From contig NC_066583.1 in the NCBI RefSeq assembly GCF_024323335.1, positions 278,275,910 to 278,339,909 of the forward strand: a stretch of DNA of 64,000 nt, in the 5' to 3' direction. A program made the translations under genes and the position numbers. Source of the DNA: Lathyrus oleraceus (lineage: Eukaryota > Streptophyta > Magnoliopsida > Fabales > Fabaceae). The notes below the pieces were generated by a model. That model saw nothing but the letters and a program-made list of their open reading frames with translations, searched no databases and was not told where the DNA came from. Each line of letters begins with the position of its first letter. Position 1 is the first letter of the stretch. Of this stretch, positions 1 through 11,685 are shown piece after piece.

Positions 1-1370
1 GGAGCATAATGCATTCCATAAAGAACATTCACTAGGGAGACAGAGACTCTAGGGGATAAAAAGGTTGTGCGTAGGCCAGGCTACGACTTAAAACTGCTGG
101 GGGACACGAGAGATTCTATGAAAATAAATCAATGGAAAGACTCAGCCGGGGATAAAAGGGAAAATCTGAAGGGGAAATAGGTAAATCATAACAAAGATGA
201 AATGCCTGAACGAAACAGGAAATGGCGATTTCACTGAGGAAATACGCACTCGAACTCAACTAGGGAAGAAAAGAACTTCGACACAGGAGTAACAAAAGTA
301 TATTATCCACTACCGGTTACTGGGTAAGGAGATAATATAATCTGACAGAGAGGACATCCGTTACCGGTTAGGGTAAACATATCCAGGATGACTCACTGAG
401 GGCAACATGAGGTGTATTCATTACCAGTTACTGGGTAAGAATAACCAGTTGAGGAAAAGCCAAATAGGGTTTACAACTACCGGTTACTGGGCAAGAGATC
501 TCAAAGAAAGAGAATATTCGTCATTGGTTAAAGTGAACATATCAAGGATAGACTCAAAGGGAAGAATATATGTCATCAGTCGAGATGAACACATCAAGGA
601 TAGACTACTGGGAAAAAGTAGGAATTACATCTATCAGTTACTGGATAGAATACCGAAAAGAGAATATCCTTCATTAGTTAAGATGAACATATCAAGGATA
701 GACTCCGAGGGGAGGAATAAAAATTATATCTATCAGCTACTGGATAGAAAACCAAAAAGAGAATATCTGTCACCGGCTAAGATGAACATATCAAGGATAA
801 ACTCCGCAAAGGGGAAGCAGGATTTACAACTACCGGTTACTGGACAGAAGACCACAAAGATGAGGAAACCCGTCATCCATTAGGATGAACATATCAAGGA
901 TTAGCCCTCTAGGGAATGAAATAGGGATTACAACTACCTTTTTACTGGGCAGGATACCAGAACGAGAATATATGTTATCAGTTAAGATTAACATATCAAG
1001 CATAGACCCAGAAGGGAAAGAATATCCGTCATCGGTTAGGATGAACATATCAAGAATAGACTTCTTGGGGAAATGTGAAAATGAATCCGCTTAGGATAAA
1101 TAAAGGAATTAAGTTACTATTATCGGGTATTGAGCAAAAGTAAGCTACTCACAAATCGAGAAGAATATTTCCAGTTACTGGGTAATAGACTCTCGAGGGA
1201 CCAAAAGTGTTTATCTAAGTAAGAGCTAGAAAGAAAAGGTCAATTAAAGACTCAATCCAATGAGGATATAACTCAGGGGGAGTGGTTCCATCCAGACAAT
1301 CAACTTGGCTGAAGATGTTGAGTTACCGTTCGGAAAGATATGACCAAACTAGCTGCTTAGGGAAAACCAA
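1..1370 (-). repeat. 3' UTR tandem array of element A
   Basis: Degenerate units of roughly 60-130 bp carry two recurring cores on the plus strand: one around GGTTACTGGG and one around a GATGAACATATCAAGG-like string followed by a GACTC-type end. Units fall at about 420, 480, 510, 570, 630, 660, 760, 870, 960 and 1030. The block is collinear with 17940-19165; A has an extra stretch near 180-235 that the other copy lacks. Position between integrase and 3' LTR fits the variable 3' UTR known in Ogre elements. Many cores are flanked by short inverted repeats (see findings). Confidence 0.8.
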
Positions 1371-2019
1371 CCATGTTTCGCTTTTTCATGACTTACATGT
1401 TCTCAGATTGTTGTTGATATTCCTTAAATGAAATCGATTGCTCTTAAAAAGTAATTGATTTTTATTATTTAAGAAAAACATGATTTTAATTTTTAAATTC
1501 AATTTCAAAATGATCATCATAAAATTTAATTCTATTTTGCTGAATAAATAAGAGTAGAAACAATTGGATAAAAAGTTCAACTTTATTTAATAGAATGATA
1601 AAAAGTTCCACTTTATTTAATAGAATGATAAAAAGTTCCACAGATCCTTACAAAAGTTGAAAAAATGGTAATTTACATGGAAAAGGACTACATTGAATAC
1701 AATGATCACCAATCCTGCTACCAACTTTGACATCCATGTGCTCTTGGCTTCGGTTGAGGATGGCGAATCAGAACCCAATGACGTGCTCAAGAATGTCTTC
1801 AAAATTGAAGGTCAACCGAATGCAGTTACTTGCCATGATCCCTAATCTTTGCATAAATTGCCCCAAGGTGGGGTACTCAATTTATCGGGATAGATTTTTC
1901 TGTTTTATGTATCTAACTTTTTCCTGGATCGCCCTTTCGGGTTTTCAATCCACCGAGACGCTCATTTTTGCCTAAGCCTCCCTTTCGGGTTTTCAACTTA
2001 GCGAGCTGTTCTTTTCTTT
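1371..2019 (-). other. Untranslated stretch between integrase and 3' UTR array of A
   Basis: AT-rich, with a direct repeat of about 42 bp (GATAAAAAGTTCCACTTTAT-like) near 1568-1640. From about 1890 to 2010 the CCCTTTCGGGTTTTCAA-type string occurs twice (1939-1955 and 1981-1997). The same layout, weaker, is seen at 38080-38200 in element E, so this is shared Ogre sequence around the end of integrase. No independent gene is visible. Confidence 0.6.
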
Positions 2020-3350
2020 TTTAGGTGAAGTATTTCTTGACTGCATTGGCGTTCACAGGACGCGTGAACTTTTCACCATCCATAGTTATAAGAATCAAAG
2101 TGTCGCCTGAAAAGGCTCTCTAAACAACATATGGACCTTTGTAATTAGGAGTCTATTTGCCCCTAGCATCTGGTTTGAACGATAAGATCTTCTTGAGCAC
2201 AAGGTCACCTTCTCTGAATACATGAGGCCTGACCTTCTTATCAAAAGCTTTCTTTATTCTCTACTGATATAACTGACCATGACACATGGCAGTTAACCTC
2301 TTCTCTTCAATTAAATTCAGTTGGTCATACCTGGTCTGACACCATTCAGCTTATGTCAACTTGGCTTCCATCAATACACACAATTATGGGATCTCAACCT
2401 CTACTGGTAGCACAACTTCCATACCATAAACAAGTGAGAAAGGGGTTTCCCCTGTCGAAGTGCGGATGGATGTATGATACCCGTGCAAAGCAAATGGAAG
2501 CATCTCATGCCAATCTTTGTACATCACAACCATTTTCTGAATGATCTTCTTGATATTCTTGTTTGCGGCTTCAACAACCCCATTCATCTTAGGTCTGTAG
2601 GGAGAAGAATTATGATGTGAGATTTTGAAGTCTTTGCAAAGAGCTTCCACCATATTATTATTATTCAAGTTCGATCCATTATCAATAATGATCTTACTTG
2701 GCACACCATAACGACATATAATCTGATTCTTGATGAACCTCACAATAACTTGCTTAGTTACATTTGCATACGATGCCGCTTCAACCCACTTTGTGAAGTA
2801 GTCAATAGCTGCCAGAATGAAACGATGTTTGTTCGAAGCTTTAGGCTCAATCATGCCAATCATATCAATTCCCCACATAGAGAAGGGCCATGGAGAGGAA
2901 ATGACATTCAACAGTGTCGGAGGAACATGAATCTTATCCGCATAGATTTGACACTTATGGCATTTCTTCACAAACTTGCAACAGTCAGATTCCATTGTCA
3001 GCCAATAGTAACCTGCTCTTAACATCTTCTAAGTCATAGCATGTCCATTGGAATGAGACCAAAGGAACCTTCATGGACCTCAGTCTTCAACAGGTCTGCT
3101 TCGTGTCTATCCATGCATCTGAGCAGAACCATATCGAAGTTTCTCTTGTAAAGCACATCACCATTCAGGTAGAAGTTGCCAACTAATCTCCTCAAAATCT
3201 TCTTATCTTTCAAAGATGCCTCAGGAGGGTAAATCTAACTTTGGAGGAAACTCTTGATGTCAAAATAGCATGGCTTCTCATCTTTGATCTCTTCAACAAC
3301 AAACACATGAGCTGGCCTATCAAGATGCATCACAGTCAAATTGGGAACTT
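2020..3350 (-). pseudogene. int: Integrase of element A (broken)
   Basis: The longest open part (3025 to 2384, 214 codons) starts inside the zinc-binding HHCC domain: the C-x2-C end is visible as CHKC at residues 22-25. It holds the whole catalytic core, with Asp54 (WGID), Asp115 (IIDNGS) and Glu152 (VVEAANKN), which is the D,D-x(about 35)-E arrangement of retroviral-type integrases. The C-terminal part continues in frame to about 2025 but has stops, including one at 2153-2155 where relatives have Trp. The upstream linker from the RNase H (3026-3350) is also interrupted. The catalytic residues survive, so death came from nonsense changes. The product would insert the cDNA into nuclear DNA. 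Confidence 0.85.
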
Positions 3351-3354
3351 CATT

Positions 3355-3816
3355 TCAAAACTTCACCACAATCATTGAAGCCAACGTTTCAAGAGCGTCT
3401 GCCATCCGGTTTTCATCTCGAGGGATATGATGAAATTCAACCTTTGTAAAGAAAGTTGAAATCCTCCTCGCGTAATCTCTATATGGTATTAAACCGGGTC
3501 GATTCGTCTCCCATTCACCTTTGATCTGATTCACAACCAAAGCCGAATCTCCATAGACATCAAGATACTTGATTCTGAGACAAATGGCCTCTTCAAGCCC
3601 CATAATGCAAGCTTCATATTCAGCCATATTGTTTGTACACTTGAAAGTCAATCTAGTTGTAAACGGAAAATGAGTGCCTTGAGGAGTAATAATCACTGCC
3701 CCAATGCCATTACCATACTGATTAACAGTTCCATCGAATACCATGCCCCAACGAGAACCAGGTTCTGGACCTTCTTCAAGCAATGGTTCATCACAATCTT
3801 TCATCTTCAAGTACAA
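3355..3816 (-). pseudogene. Second (ancestral-type) RNase H domain of element A polyprotein
   Basis: An open stretch of 153 codons with an RNase H fold signature: Asp28 (MVFDG), Glu66 (MAEYEA), Asp90 (YGDSALV) and Asp140 (RDENRMADAL), the D-E-D-D set. It lies downstream of the ordinary RT-linked RNase H and before integrase. An extra RNase H of this kind at this place is a known mark of Tat elements. It is a domain of the pol polyprotein, not a separate gene; the open stretch is bounded by a stop at 3823-3825 upstream. All four catalytic acids are present. Confidence 0.82.
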
Positions 3817-3819
3817 GAT

Positions 3820-5533
3820 CTCTTAATCAGGAAAATCATATTGTACTGACTGGTAATCTTCAATCGGTTAGTGAGCCAAATGGTCAGCCAAAACACTACC
3901 TTTAATCGTTTTCTGAGATCGGTATTCAATATCATACTCCGATAACAACATCTGCCAACGGGCAATCCTCCCGGTTAAAGCAGGCTTCTCAAAAATGTAC
4001 TTGATTGGATCCGTTTTGGATATCAACCAAGTAGTATAATTCAACATATACTAACGTAAACGTTTAGCAGCCCAAGCCAATGCTTAACATGTCTTCTCTA
4101 GCATAGAATACTGAGTCTCACAGTCGACAAACTTCTTACTGAGGTATTAAATAGCATATTCTTTCTTTCCAGTTTCGTGTTGTTGACCAAGAACACAACC
4201 CATACTTTCATCAAGCACAATCAGATACGTGATCAACAGTCTTCCTTCCATAGGTAGAGACATAATTGGAGGCTCAAGCATATACTCTTTGATACTGTCA
4301 AAAGCTTTTTGGAAATCTTCGGTCCAATCACAAGACTGATCTTTCCAAAGAAGCTTGAATATAGGCACACATGTGGCAGTCGTATGCGAAATGAATCTTG
4401 AGATATAGTTCTAGCGACCGAGAAAACCTCTAACTTACTTCTCAGTTTTGGGCGCAGGCATATCTTTTATTGCTTTGACCTTGGCAGGATCAACTTTAAT
4501 ACCCTTCTCGCTGACGATAAAGCCCAACAACTTACCAGAACGAACACCAAAAGGACATTTATTGGGATTCAATCGGAGTTTGTACTTCCTCAAAAGCTGG
4601 AATAGTTTCAACAAATGCTCAACATGTTCTTCTTCATCACTTGATTTGGCAATCATATCATCAATATAGACTTCAATCTTTTTATGCATCATATCATAAA
4701 AAAGAGTGGTCATAGCTCTCTAGTAAGTTGCACCAGCATTCTTTAGACCGAAAGGCATCACTCTATAACAGAATGTTCCCCAGGGTGTAATGAATGTGGT
4801 CTTCTCCATATCTTCTGGTGCCATCTTGATCTAATTATAACCTGAAATCCGTCCATAAACAAAAAGACTTTGAATTTAGATGTATTATCTACCAACATAT
4901 CAATGTGTGGTAGAGGAAAATCATCTTTCGGACTAGCCTTGTTCAAATCTTTGTAATCGACACACATGCGGACTTTCCCATCCTTCTTCGGAACAGGCAC
5001 AATATTGGCCACCCACTGCAGATACTCAGCAGTAACAAGGAAACCAACATCAATTTTCTTTTGCACTTCTTCTTTGATCTTTACTGCCATATCGGGATGA
5101 GTCCTCCTCAACTTCTGCTTGGCTGGAGGGCATTCTGGCTTCAACGACAATTTATGCTCCACAATCTCAGAATCCAAACCAGGCATGTCTTGATAGGACT
5201 AGGCAAACACATCTGAATACTCTCAGAGCAGATCAACCAACCCCTTCTTAACCTCTGGACATAGTTGAGACCCAATCTTGACTTCCTTCACATCATCTTC
5301 GGAACCCAAGTTGAGTAACTCAATCTGCTCTTCGAATGTCTGAATGGCTTTTTCCTCATGCTAAAGTAGACAAGATAATTCATCAGATACTTCTTCATCA
5401 GTCTCCTCCTCAGCCTCAAACACAGGGAAATCAAAATTTGGAGAAGGAGTAGGGTCATTGCATTCAATGGGTTTAGAAACCAACATACATAATGATTTGA
5501 TATTTTGATTTTAGAGAGGTGAATTGTGACCAA
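3820..5533 (-). pseudogene. rt: Reverse transcriptase and RNase H of element A (broken)
   Basis: Palm and fingers motifs are clear: VDYKDLNKASPKD near 4950, FMDGF near 4850, and the catalytic YIDDMIAKS box near 4650 with both Asp residues kept. The RT-linked RNase H follows to about 3830. A one-base loss near 4845 shifts the frame between the two halves of RT. Stops lie at 5361-5363, 5223-5225, 5199-5201, 4831-4833, 4720-4722, 4435-4437, 4411-4413, 4147-4149, 4084-4086, 4051-4053, 3868-3870 and 3823-3825. Several fall where relatives carry Gln, Arg or Trp, as expected for C-to-T or G-to-A decay. The enzyme would copy the element RNA into DNA in virus-like particles. Confidence 0.87.
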
Positions 5534-5736
5534 ATATTATGCAGATGGACAATTATTATTTATTTATGTTTTTTGTGATTACCATTTTCAGAAAAGCAAA
5601 AAGTAAAAATAAAACATCATAGATTTGGATGAATAGAATTGCATTTTATTAATGATAATTGAGAAATGCCCAACAATGTTCACTTCTCCCTTTGGCATAG
5701 GAGAAGGATTTTTCTTAAAATAATGGAAAAAACAAA
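5534..5736 (-). other. Non-coding spacer between protease and RT blocks of A
   Basis: AT-rich, rich in stops in all frames, and free of recognisable domains. Ogre elements are known to carry an intron between the pro and RT parts of pol; this stretch is in the right place, but I could not confirm splice sites by eye. Confidence 0.45.
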
Positions 5737-7017
5737 TTACTTAGAGCGATGGACAATAACAAGAACATCAACAGCAACCCAATTGTTGCAAGCCTTTCCA
5801 TGCGTCACAAAATTGGCGCAGTCTTCATCTTCATCACCCTCGATCACGGCATTTGAGTGTTGTTCATTACCATGGATGAACCCTCCGCTATGGAAACTCG
5901 GTTGCATATCTTCAGCTTTAACATGAGACGACCCTTGCTGAAATCCCAATCCAGCTCTACTCTTGTTCTCGATGATCTCTACCATGTGGCCCCACTGATT
6001 AGTACTGACATCTTCAATAATTTTCTCCGCATCTTTGAAAGAGGACATGGGTGCCCCTGCTTTCTTCACTTCGGCAATAGATAGAGATTGGAATGGAGTT
6101 CCAACCTCCTCCTCATCTTCCACATATGAAAAAGACTACAGATGGCTCACCAACAGTGCCTTCTCTCCACCCACAATGACAGGCTTGTCATTCTTTACAA
6201 ATTTCAATTTCTGGTGCATAATGGACGTTATAGCTCCAACTTCATGGATCCACGACCTTCCCAACAAGCAGCTATAGGCTGGGTGGATATCCATTACTTG
6301 AAAAGTAATTTAGAAATCACTCAGATCTATCTTCACCGGAAGGTCCACTTCTCCTATAACAGTCTTGTGAGAACCATCAAAAGCTTTAACAATCACGCCG
6401 CTATATCTCATCGGGGCACCTTGATAGGATAATCTTGAGAGGGTTGATTTTAGGAGTACATTCAAAGAAGAACCGGTATCAACCAACACATTTGACAATG
6501 CATCCTCCTTACAATTCATCGATATATGCAGTGCCAGATTGTGATTTCTGCCTTCCTCGGGAAGTTCTTCATCACAGAAACTCAAGTTGTTGTAGGAGGT
6601 AATGTTAGCCACAATGTGGTCAAATTGATCCACGGTCACATCATGCTCGAAGTAGGCTTGCTCTAACACCCTTTGCAATGCTTCTCTGTGCGCTTCAGAA
6701 TTCATGAGCAGAGACAACACTGAAATCTTTGACGGAGTCTGGAGTAGCTGCTCCACCATATTAAATTCTCTTTTCTTGATCAATCTCAGTACCTCATCAT
6801 TATCATTAGGCTTAAATTTGCTGGATTCACCAGACTGACACATTGGAGCACTAACCGGATTCACCACAGGCACATCAACCTTCTTAGCAACATCTTCTAC
6901 ATCTTTTGGGGAAACGGGACCAAAAACACGACCGTTACGGGTCACTTTTGCAATATCAGCAATGTTCACAATAGAATTGGTCGTAGGCAACAAAACCTCT
7001 TGTCCGTTCTCCACCAT
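5737..7017 (-). pseudogene. pro: Aspartic protease region of element A
   Basis: In one frame from 7017 the protein carries the retropepsin active site VDTGSS near residue 180, followed by a stop at 6310-6312 just after the protease core (relatives have Gln there) and another at 6136-6138. The frame then continues to 5737 with an NKSRAGLGFQQGS string that resembles a G-patch, a feature seen after protease in this group. The catalytic Asp is intact. The enzyme would cut the gag-pol precursor. A G-patch role is inferred from the motif only. Confidence 0.8.
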
Positions 7018-7019
7018 TA

Positions 7020-9076
7020 TTGCATTATATTGGTACGAAACAACTCAATCAGATGCATACGGGACGGGGCTCGCTAACCATATCATTAACGGTGATACCG
7101 ATCTATTGACGTTATTACTGTTGTTGCTGCTGTCAAACTAAATTACTACCCGCTCTGGGGTCTTAAACACTGGTACTATCACATTCACATCATTTATATC
7201 CCTCGACTATTGAATCTGGATTACATTCTCATCCATCAACTTCTGGATATCTCTCTTGACGATTTAACACCCACGAGGGTTTACACTGCAAATTGCACAA
7301 CCGTCATGGTCGTGCTCACAATCACTGATGGTACACAGGGTCTTATGCATCTCTACCAAGGATCGACGAATACGTTGCACATTGAACACTCAAAAACTTC
7401 CTGGACAACCATCTACCATATTAACATAGGAATTCCCATGAGCGAGCAAAGGATTGGCTTTCACATTCGGTGCACGCTCCTCAAAGGACACCATCCCACT
7501 CTTTACAAGCTTTTGGACCTCATACTTCAACGGGTAGCAGTTTTCGATATCATGACCAGGAGCTCCTTGATGAAAGGCACAACGGAGTTTGGGATTATAC
7601 CACCACGGAAGTGGTTCTGAAATTTGAGGAGGATTTCTTGGCTAGAGGAGGTTCTTGAGAACCAGAGATGGATACAATTCGGCATATGACATAGGAATAG
7701 AGTCAAAAGAGACCTTCTTCCTCTCGAAATTTTGTTGTTGTTGATTATTGGTGTTGTTGTTGTAGTTGTTGGTTCTTTGTTGCGGCTGTTGTTGACGTTG
7801 TTGTTGAACTAGCATTGATTGGTTGTTTAAATTGTTTGAAAATACTGGAATAACTGACGAAACTTGGTGATGATGCTGACACGGTTGCAAATTTCTTTTG
7901 ACATGAGGCCTCCTCTACCTCCCTACTGATACTGCATTGGTTTCACCTTCCTTCTTTCTGGCGAAACTTCTCTTATACTTCTTGCTTGATGACACGTTTT
8001 ACTCAGATAAACGTCCCTCTCGGACTCCTTCCTCTAACCCCATCCCCATGTTTACCATTTCGATAAAATCATTGAGGGCACTAGCAATCATTTGTTCATA
8101 ATAAAACGAACTCAAGGTCTTAAGGAAAATTATGGTCATCTCTTTTTCTTCCAACAGAGGATTGATCCCAGCAGCAAGCTCTCTCCACCTCTAGGAATAC
8201 TCTTTAAATGTGTTTTTCTCTTTCTGAGACATAGACCTTAGCTGGTCTCTATCAGGTGCCATGTCCACTTTGTACTTGTACTGTTTCACGAAAGCTTCAC
8301 CCAAATCGTTGAACATGCAGCCACTTGCACTATCTAGCCCCATATACCACCTTAAAGCGGCACCAGTCAGACTGTCTTGAAAGTAGTGGATTAATAACGG
8401 ATCATTATCAGTTTGCGTTGACATTTTCCTAGCGTACATGACGAGTTGGCTAAGTGGACAAGTATTTCCCTTATACTTTTCAAAGTCAGGGACTTTGAAC
8501 TTCATCAAGATCTTGGCATTCGATACTAAGCAAAGTTCAACAGCACTCTTACCGAACAAGTTCTTACCTCTCAGAGTCTTCAATTCCTTTTGCAGCTTAA
8601 GGAACTGATCCTTCATCTCGTCCATCTTCTCATAAACATCCAGACCCTCAGATGGCTCAGAATGGTAGATGGTATCCTCAACATGAGGCAGAGTGTGAAC
8701 AACTGGAGGCGGTACAGACATGACCGGGCTAGATGCTGGCATGGAGGCAAAAGTAGGCACAAACCCTCCAGGCATGAAATTCGGTGGCATCCCCATGGGA
8801 AACCAGCAAGCATAGACAGACCCGATTGAGTGGCATGCACAGTTGAGGTAGCAAGCTCTGAGATGAAGTCCTCTGAAGAAGAGGAGTTGCAGGAGTTGGA
8901 GAAGGTTGATTCTGAGCAGCTAGGACAAATTCCATCATAGCGGTCATGCGAGTAATCTCATCTTTTAGTTCTCGGTTCTTTTTCTCCAAATTTCCCATGA
9001 TTCTCGGATGATTGGCGCGAGTGTTGTATCGGTAAGTCAGCTTGGCTGAAGCACAAAAGTATAACCGATAAGACAT
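7020..9076 (-). pseudogene. gag: Gag of element A (frameshifted, with stops)
   Basis: The N-terminus (9076-8750) has a short coiled-coil-like NLEKKNRELKDEITRMTAMM stretch. A frame change leads into the capsid-like block 8796-8194, with FKVPDFEKYKG, LRWYMGLDSASG and EAFVKQYKYKVD strings typical of Tat gag. A stop at 8191-8193 and others at 7999-8001 and 7915-7917 break it. A Gln/Asn-rich stretch (7840-7740) precedes FDSIPMSYAELYPSL. After another frame change a knuckle-like Cys/His cluster lies near 7580-7530. Gag would form the particle shell and bind RNA. The same blocks recur in element E at 56927-56278 and 39216-38760. Confidence 0.82.
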
Positions 9077-9297
9077 CTGGCAGAAGAAACATGTTTATGC
9101 AAATGATGCATGACATGCAATGCTTTTGATTATTTTTATTTTCAAGGAACATACTATTTTATTTGCAAATATATAATAATAACAATTGTAATAATCTGAT
9201 TGACCATAAAAATCTCTTTTATTCATAAAATTTAGAAGGATTACACTGAGTACAATTTCAGAAACCAAAATACAAATACAAGAGAAAAGGAAACTAA
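9077..9297 (-). other. Spacer between ORF1 and gag of element A
   Basis: AT-rich, about 220 bp, without a domain in any frame. It separates the ORF1 stop from the gag start. Confidence 0.5.
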
Positions 9298-10809
9298 TCA
9301 TCCTAAGGATCCCCTAACAATAGTGTCGGATGATCTGGCAACAGGTGTATACTTCCTTCGGATGCGTCGAATTTCGGTCTCAAAGGATATCTTCATCTGA
9401 GCCTTCTCTAGGACAAGCTGATCGACAATCTTCTTCCAAGCACCGAAAGGCTGAGGCGTACTAGAGGAAAATAGACCCTCTGGCTCTCTCTGTCTCTTCA
9501 TTGCTCGGTCTTCAAGAAGTTCAATAAGCGCATCTTTATCCTTCGACTCAAGCTGCAACTCCTCATGCTTTTGGCTCAAAGCATGGAACTGCTCCTCCCA
9601 CATATCCTTCTCTTACTTCATCTTGGTGAGTGCGTCTTCCAACTCTTCTACATCTTTGTTAGGGAGAGTTAATGGCTTAGCCACAACCATAGACATAGGT
9701 CTCTCACAAGCATAAGGCATCTTCAACTCCAAAGCTCTCTTCTTCACCCAAAGAGCGTAAGCTTCCAAAGCTACATAGTTGCACGGACCAAGCTCGGATC
9801 TTCCTTTCCTATTCACATTATGCCAAGCATGTACCATATTCTACTTCAAATGTTGGGGATCTTTACCCTCTTGATAGGAAAGACCTTCTAACTGAGTGTT
9901 ATTAGGTTTGTCTCTCAAGGGGAACCTAAGTTGATGACGAGCCAAAGCATGGTGGTAGTTAATTCCTCCTTGTGTACCAATAAGGGATACATTAGAGAAT
10001 TCACCACAACTATCAATAATATCCAAGCTACCCAATGAAGAATCATACCAAACTATATCATCATTAGTGAGGGACATAAGTCTCTAAGACCATCGTAGAC
10101 ATTGTTTGTTCTCCACAAAAGCAGGCGTTTGGGGCAAGTGCAAAATAAACCACTTGTACATAAGAGGAACACATCATACAATAGTTCCACCACCTTTAGA
10201 ATTCCTTAGATGCAAATAGAATTACATATCACCCAACAGAGTAGGCACAAGATTTCCAATCAAGAAAAATCTAATGGCGTTAACATCAACAAAACCATTG
10301 ATGTTGGGGAACAAAGCCAAACCATAGATGAGCAACACAAAGATGGCTTCAAAAGCATACACACTACCGGCTTGAGCAAAGGCAGTAGCTTTCCCTATGA
10401 GAAACTCAGAAGTCAACCCAAACATTCCTCCTTTCTTCACCCAATGAGCCTTAATCTCACACTTCTTCAGATGAAGAGCTTCATCTATAATATGAGATCT
10501 GGGAATCTCCTCCAACCCACTAAACGGTAGCTTGTCAGAAACAGGTATTCCCAAGAGATGGGTGTACTCCTCTAACGTAGGCACGAGCTGATAATCGGGA
10601 AAAGTGAAGCACTGATAGAGAGGATCATAAAACTGAACCAACACACTCAAGAGTCCTTCAACTACATCAGCAGATAACTAAGACAAAAGCTTCCCATGGC
10701 ATTACTTGAAGTCCAAGGGATCTAACACCAAAGATGACAGCTTCCTTAGCTCTTTCAAATCGGAACATCTGAAACGGTACTTCTTAGTGTTCCTTCGTCC
10801 ATAATCCAT
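9298..10809 (-). pseudogene. Ogre ORF1 (aminotransferase-like/plant mobile domain type protein), broken
   Basis: One reading frame from an ATG at 10809 to 9298 holds four open parts with stops at 10702-10704, 10678-10680, 10222-10224, 10084-10086, 9841-9843 and 9613-9615. Recognisable strings are VQFYDPLYQCFTFPDYQL, EYTHLLGIPV, SLTNDDIVWYD, GTQGGINYHHALARHQL and a Glu/Lys-rich coiled-coil tail near 9590-9480. This matches the ORF1 that precedes gag in Ogre elements, which resembles plant mobile-domain proteins. Its role in the cycle is not known. No frameshift is needed across 1.5 kb, so decay here is almost purely by nonsense changes. Length without the stops would be about 500 residues, usual for the family. 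Confidence 0.8.
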
Positions 10810-11667
10810 GGTCTGAAAATATTTGCAAATAAAACCTCAGTTCCTTGAATTTATTTTTTCGTGTGATGAATGTCATGATGCGCATGAATGCATGAATGCA
10901 TGAATGCAACAATCACAAATAAGGGATCACACACAAGGCAAACAAAGGTCAAGGGATGAATCAAGTCATTATCAAGATCAATCATCCATTTTGGTGGATT
11001 ATGATTTTCACCTCATCAACACCCAAGTTCCATTGATATTGAGAAGACTTGGTTGGATCAACCAAGAATCAAGGGTTTGTTGTGAGTCACGAGCATGGAG
11101 TCAAGTTAAGAACCATCCCAAAGGAGTGTACTAAGGATAAAAACCTGTAGATCATGTTCTACAAAGTTCCCAGAGTCTTAATTCCATCTATCGGATATTA
11201 CAGGTTAGAATGACTGACTCATCAACTCATAATATTCTCAAGAGAAACTAGTCTGAGTGTAGTATCGCATAACAACTGTTATCAAGTCTACACTTGAACA
11301 GTCTCTGCACTACGTCCTAAATAGGCCAAGTTGGGTTAAATTTTCTACATTCCTCAGATTCTCAGACTCCAAATCAGAGAAAGTAATGCCTAACCACAAA
11401 TAACTTGGGTGATATCAATAGCTCCAAAAGGGTCTCCACTAAGTAGATGGGTTTCAAGCCAACTTGTTAAGGACTACTCCACACAAGTCGAACATGACTA
11501 TACCATCCTCCTATCTTAATTGCACTCAAGTTCGGGTTAGAACTTATCTCACCACTCAGAGATCACCAAGCACAATAAGTAGATCATATCATACAAATAA
11601 ATATACAAACATCAAATATACAAATATATACACATAAAAAAAGTAGGCTAAACCCAGTGAGGACTAC
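10810..11667 (-). other. 5' leader of element A
   Basis: Non-coding stretch between the PBS and ORF1, with a short GCATGAAT repeat near 10880-10905. No domain is visible in any frame. Leaders of this size are usual for Ogre elements. Confidence 0.6.
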
Positions 11668-11685
11668 TCCCCAGCAGAGTCGCCA
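11668..11685 (-). promoter_or_regulatory. Primer binding site of element A (tRNA-Arg type)
   Basis: On the minus strand, nine bases after the LTR end, stands TGGCGACTCTGCTGGGGA, the sequence used by Ogre elements to pair with the 3' end of a tRNA-Arg. It marks where minus-strand cDNA synthesis would begin and fixes the LTR boundary at 11695. Confidence 0.8.

Noticed and set aside
7210..7620. Plus-strand open frame of 136 codons
   Set aside because: It lies antisense to the gag/protease region of element A, where minus-strand domains are clear; a shadow frame.
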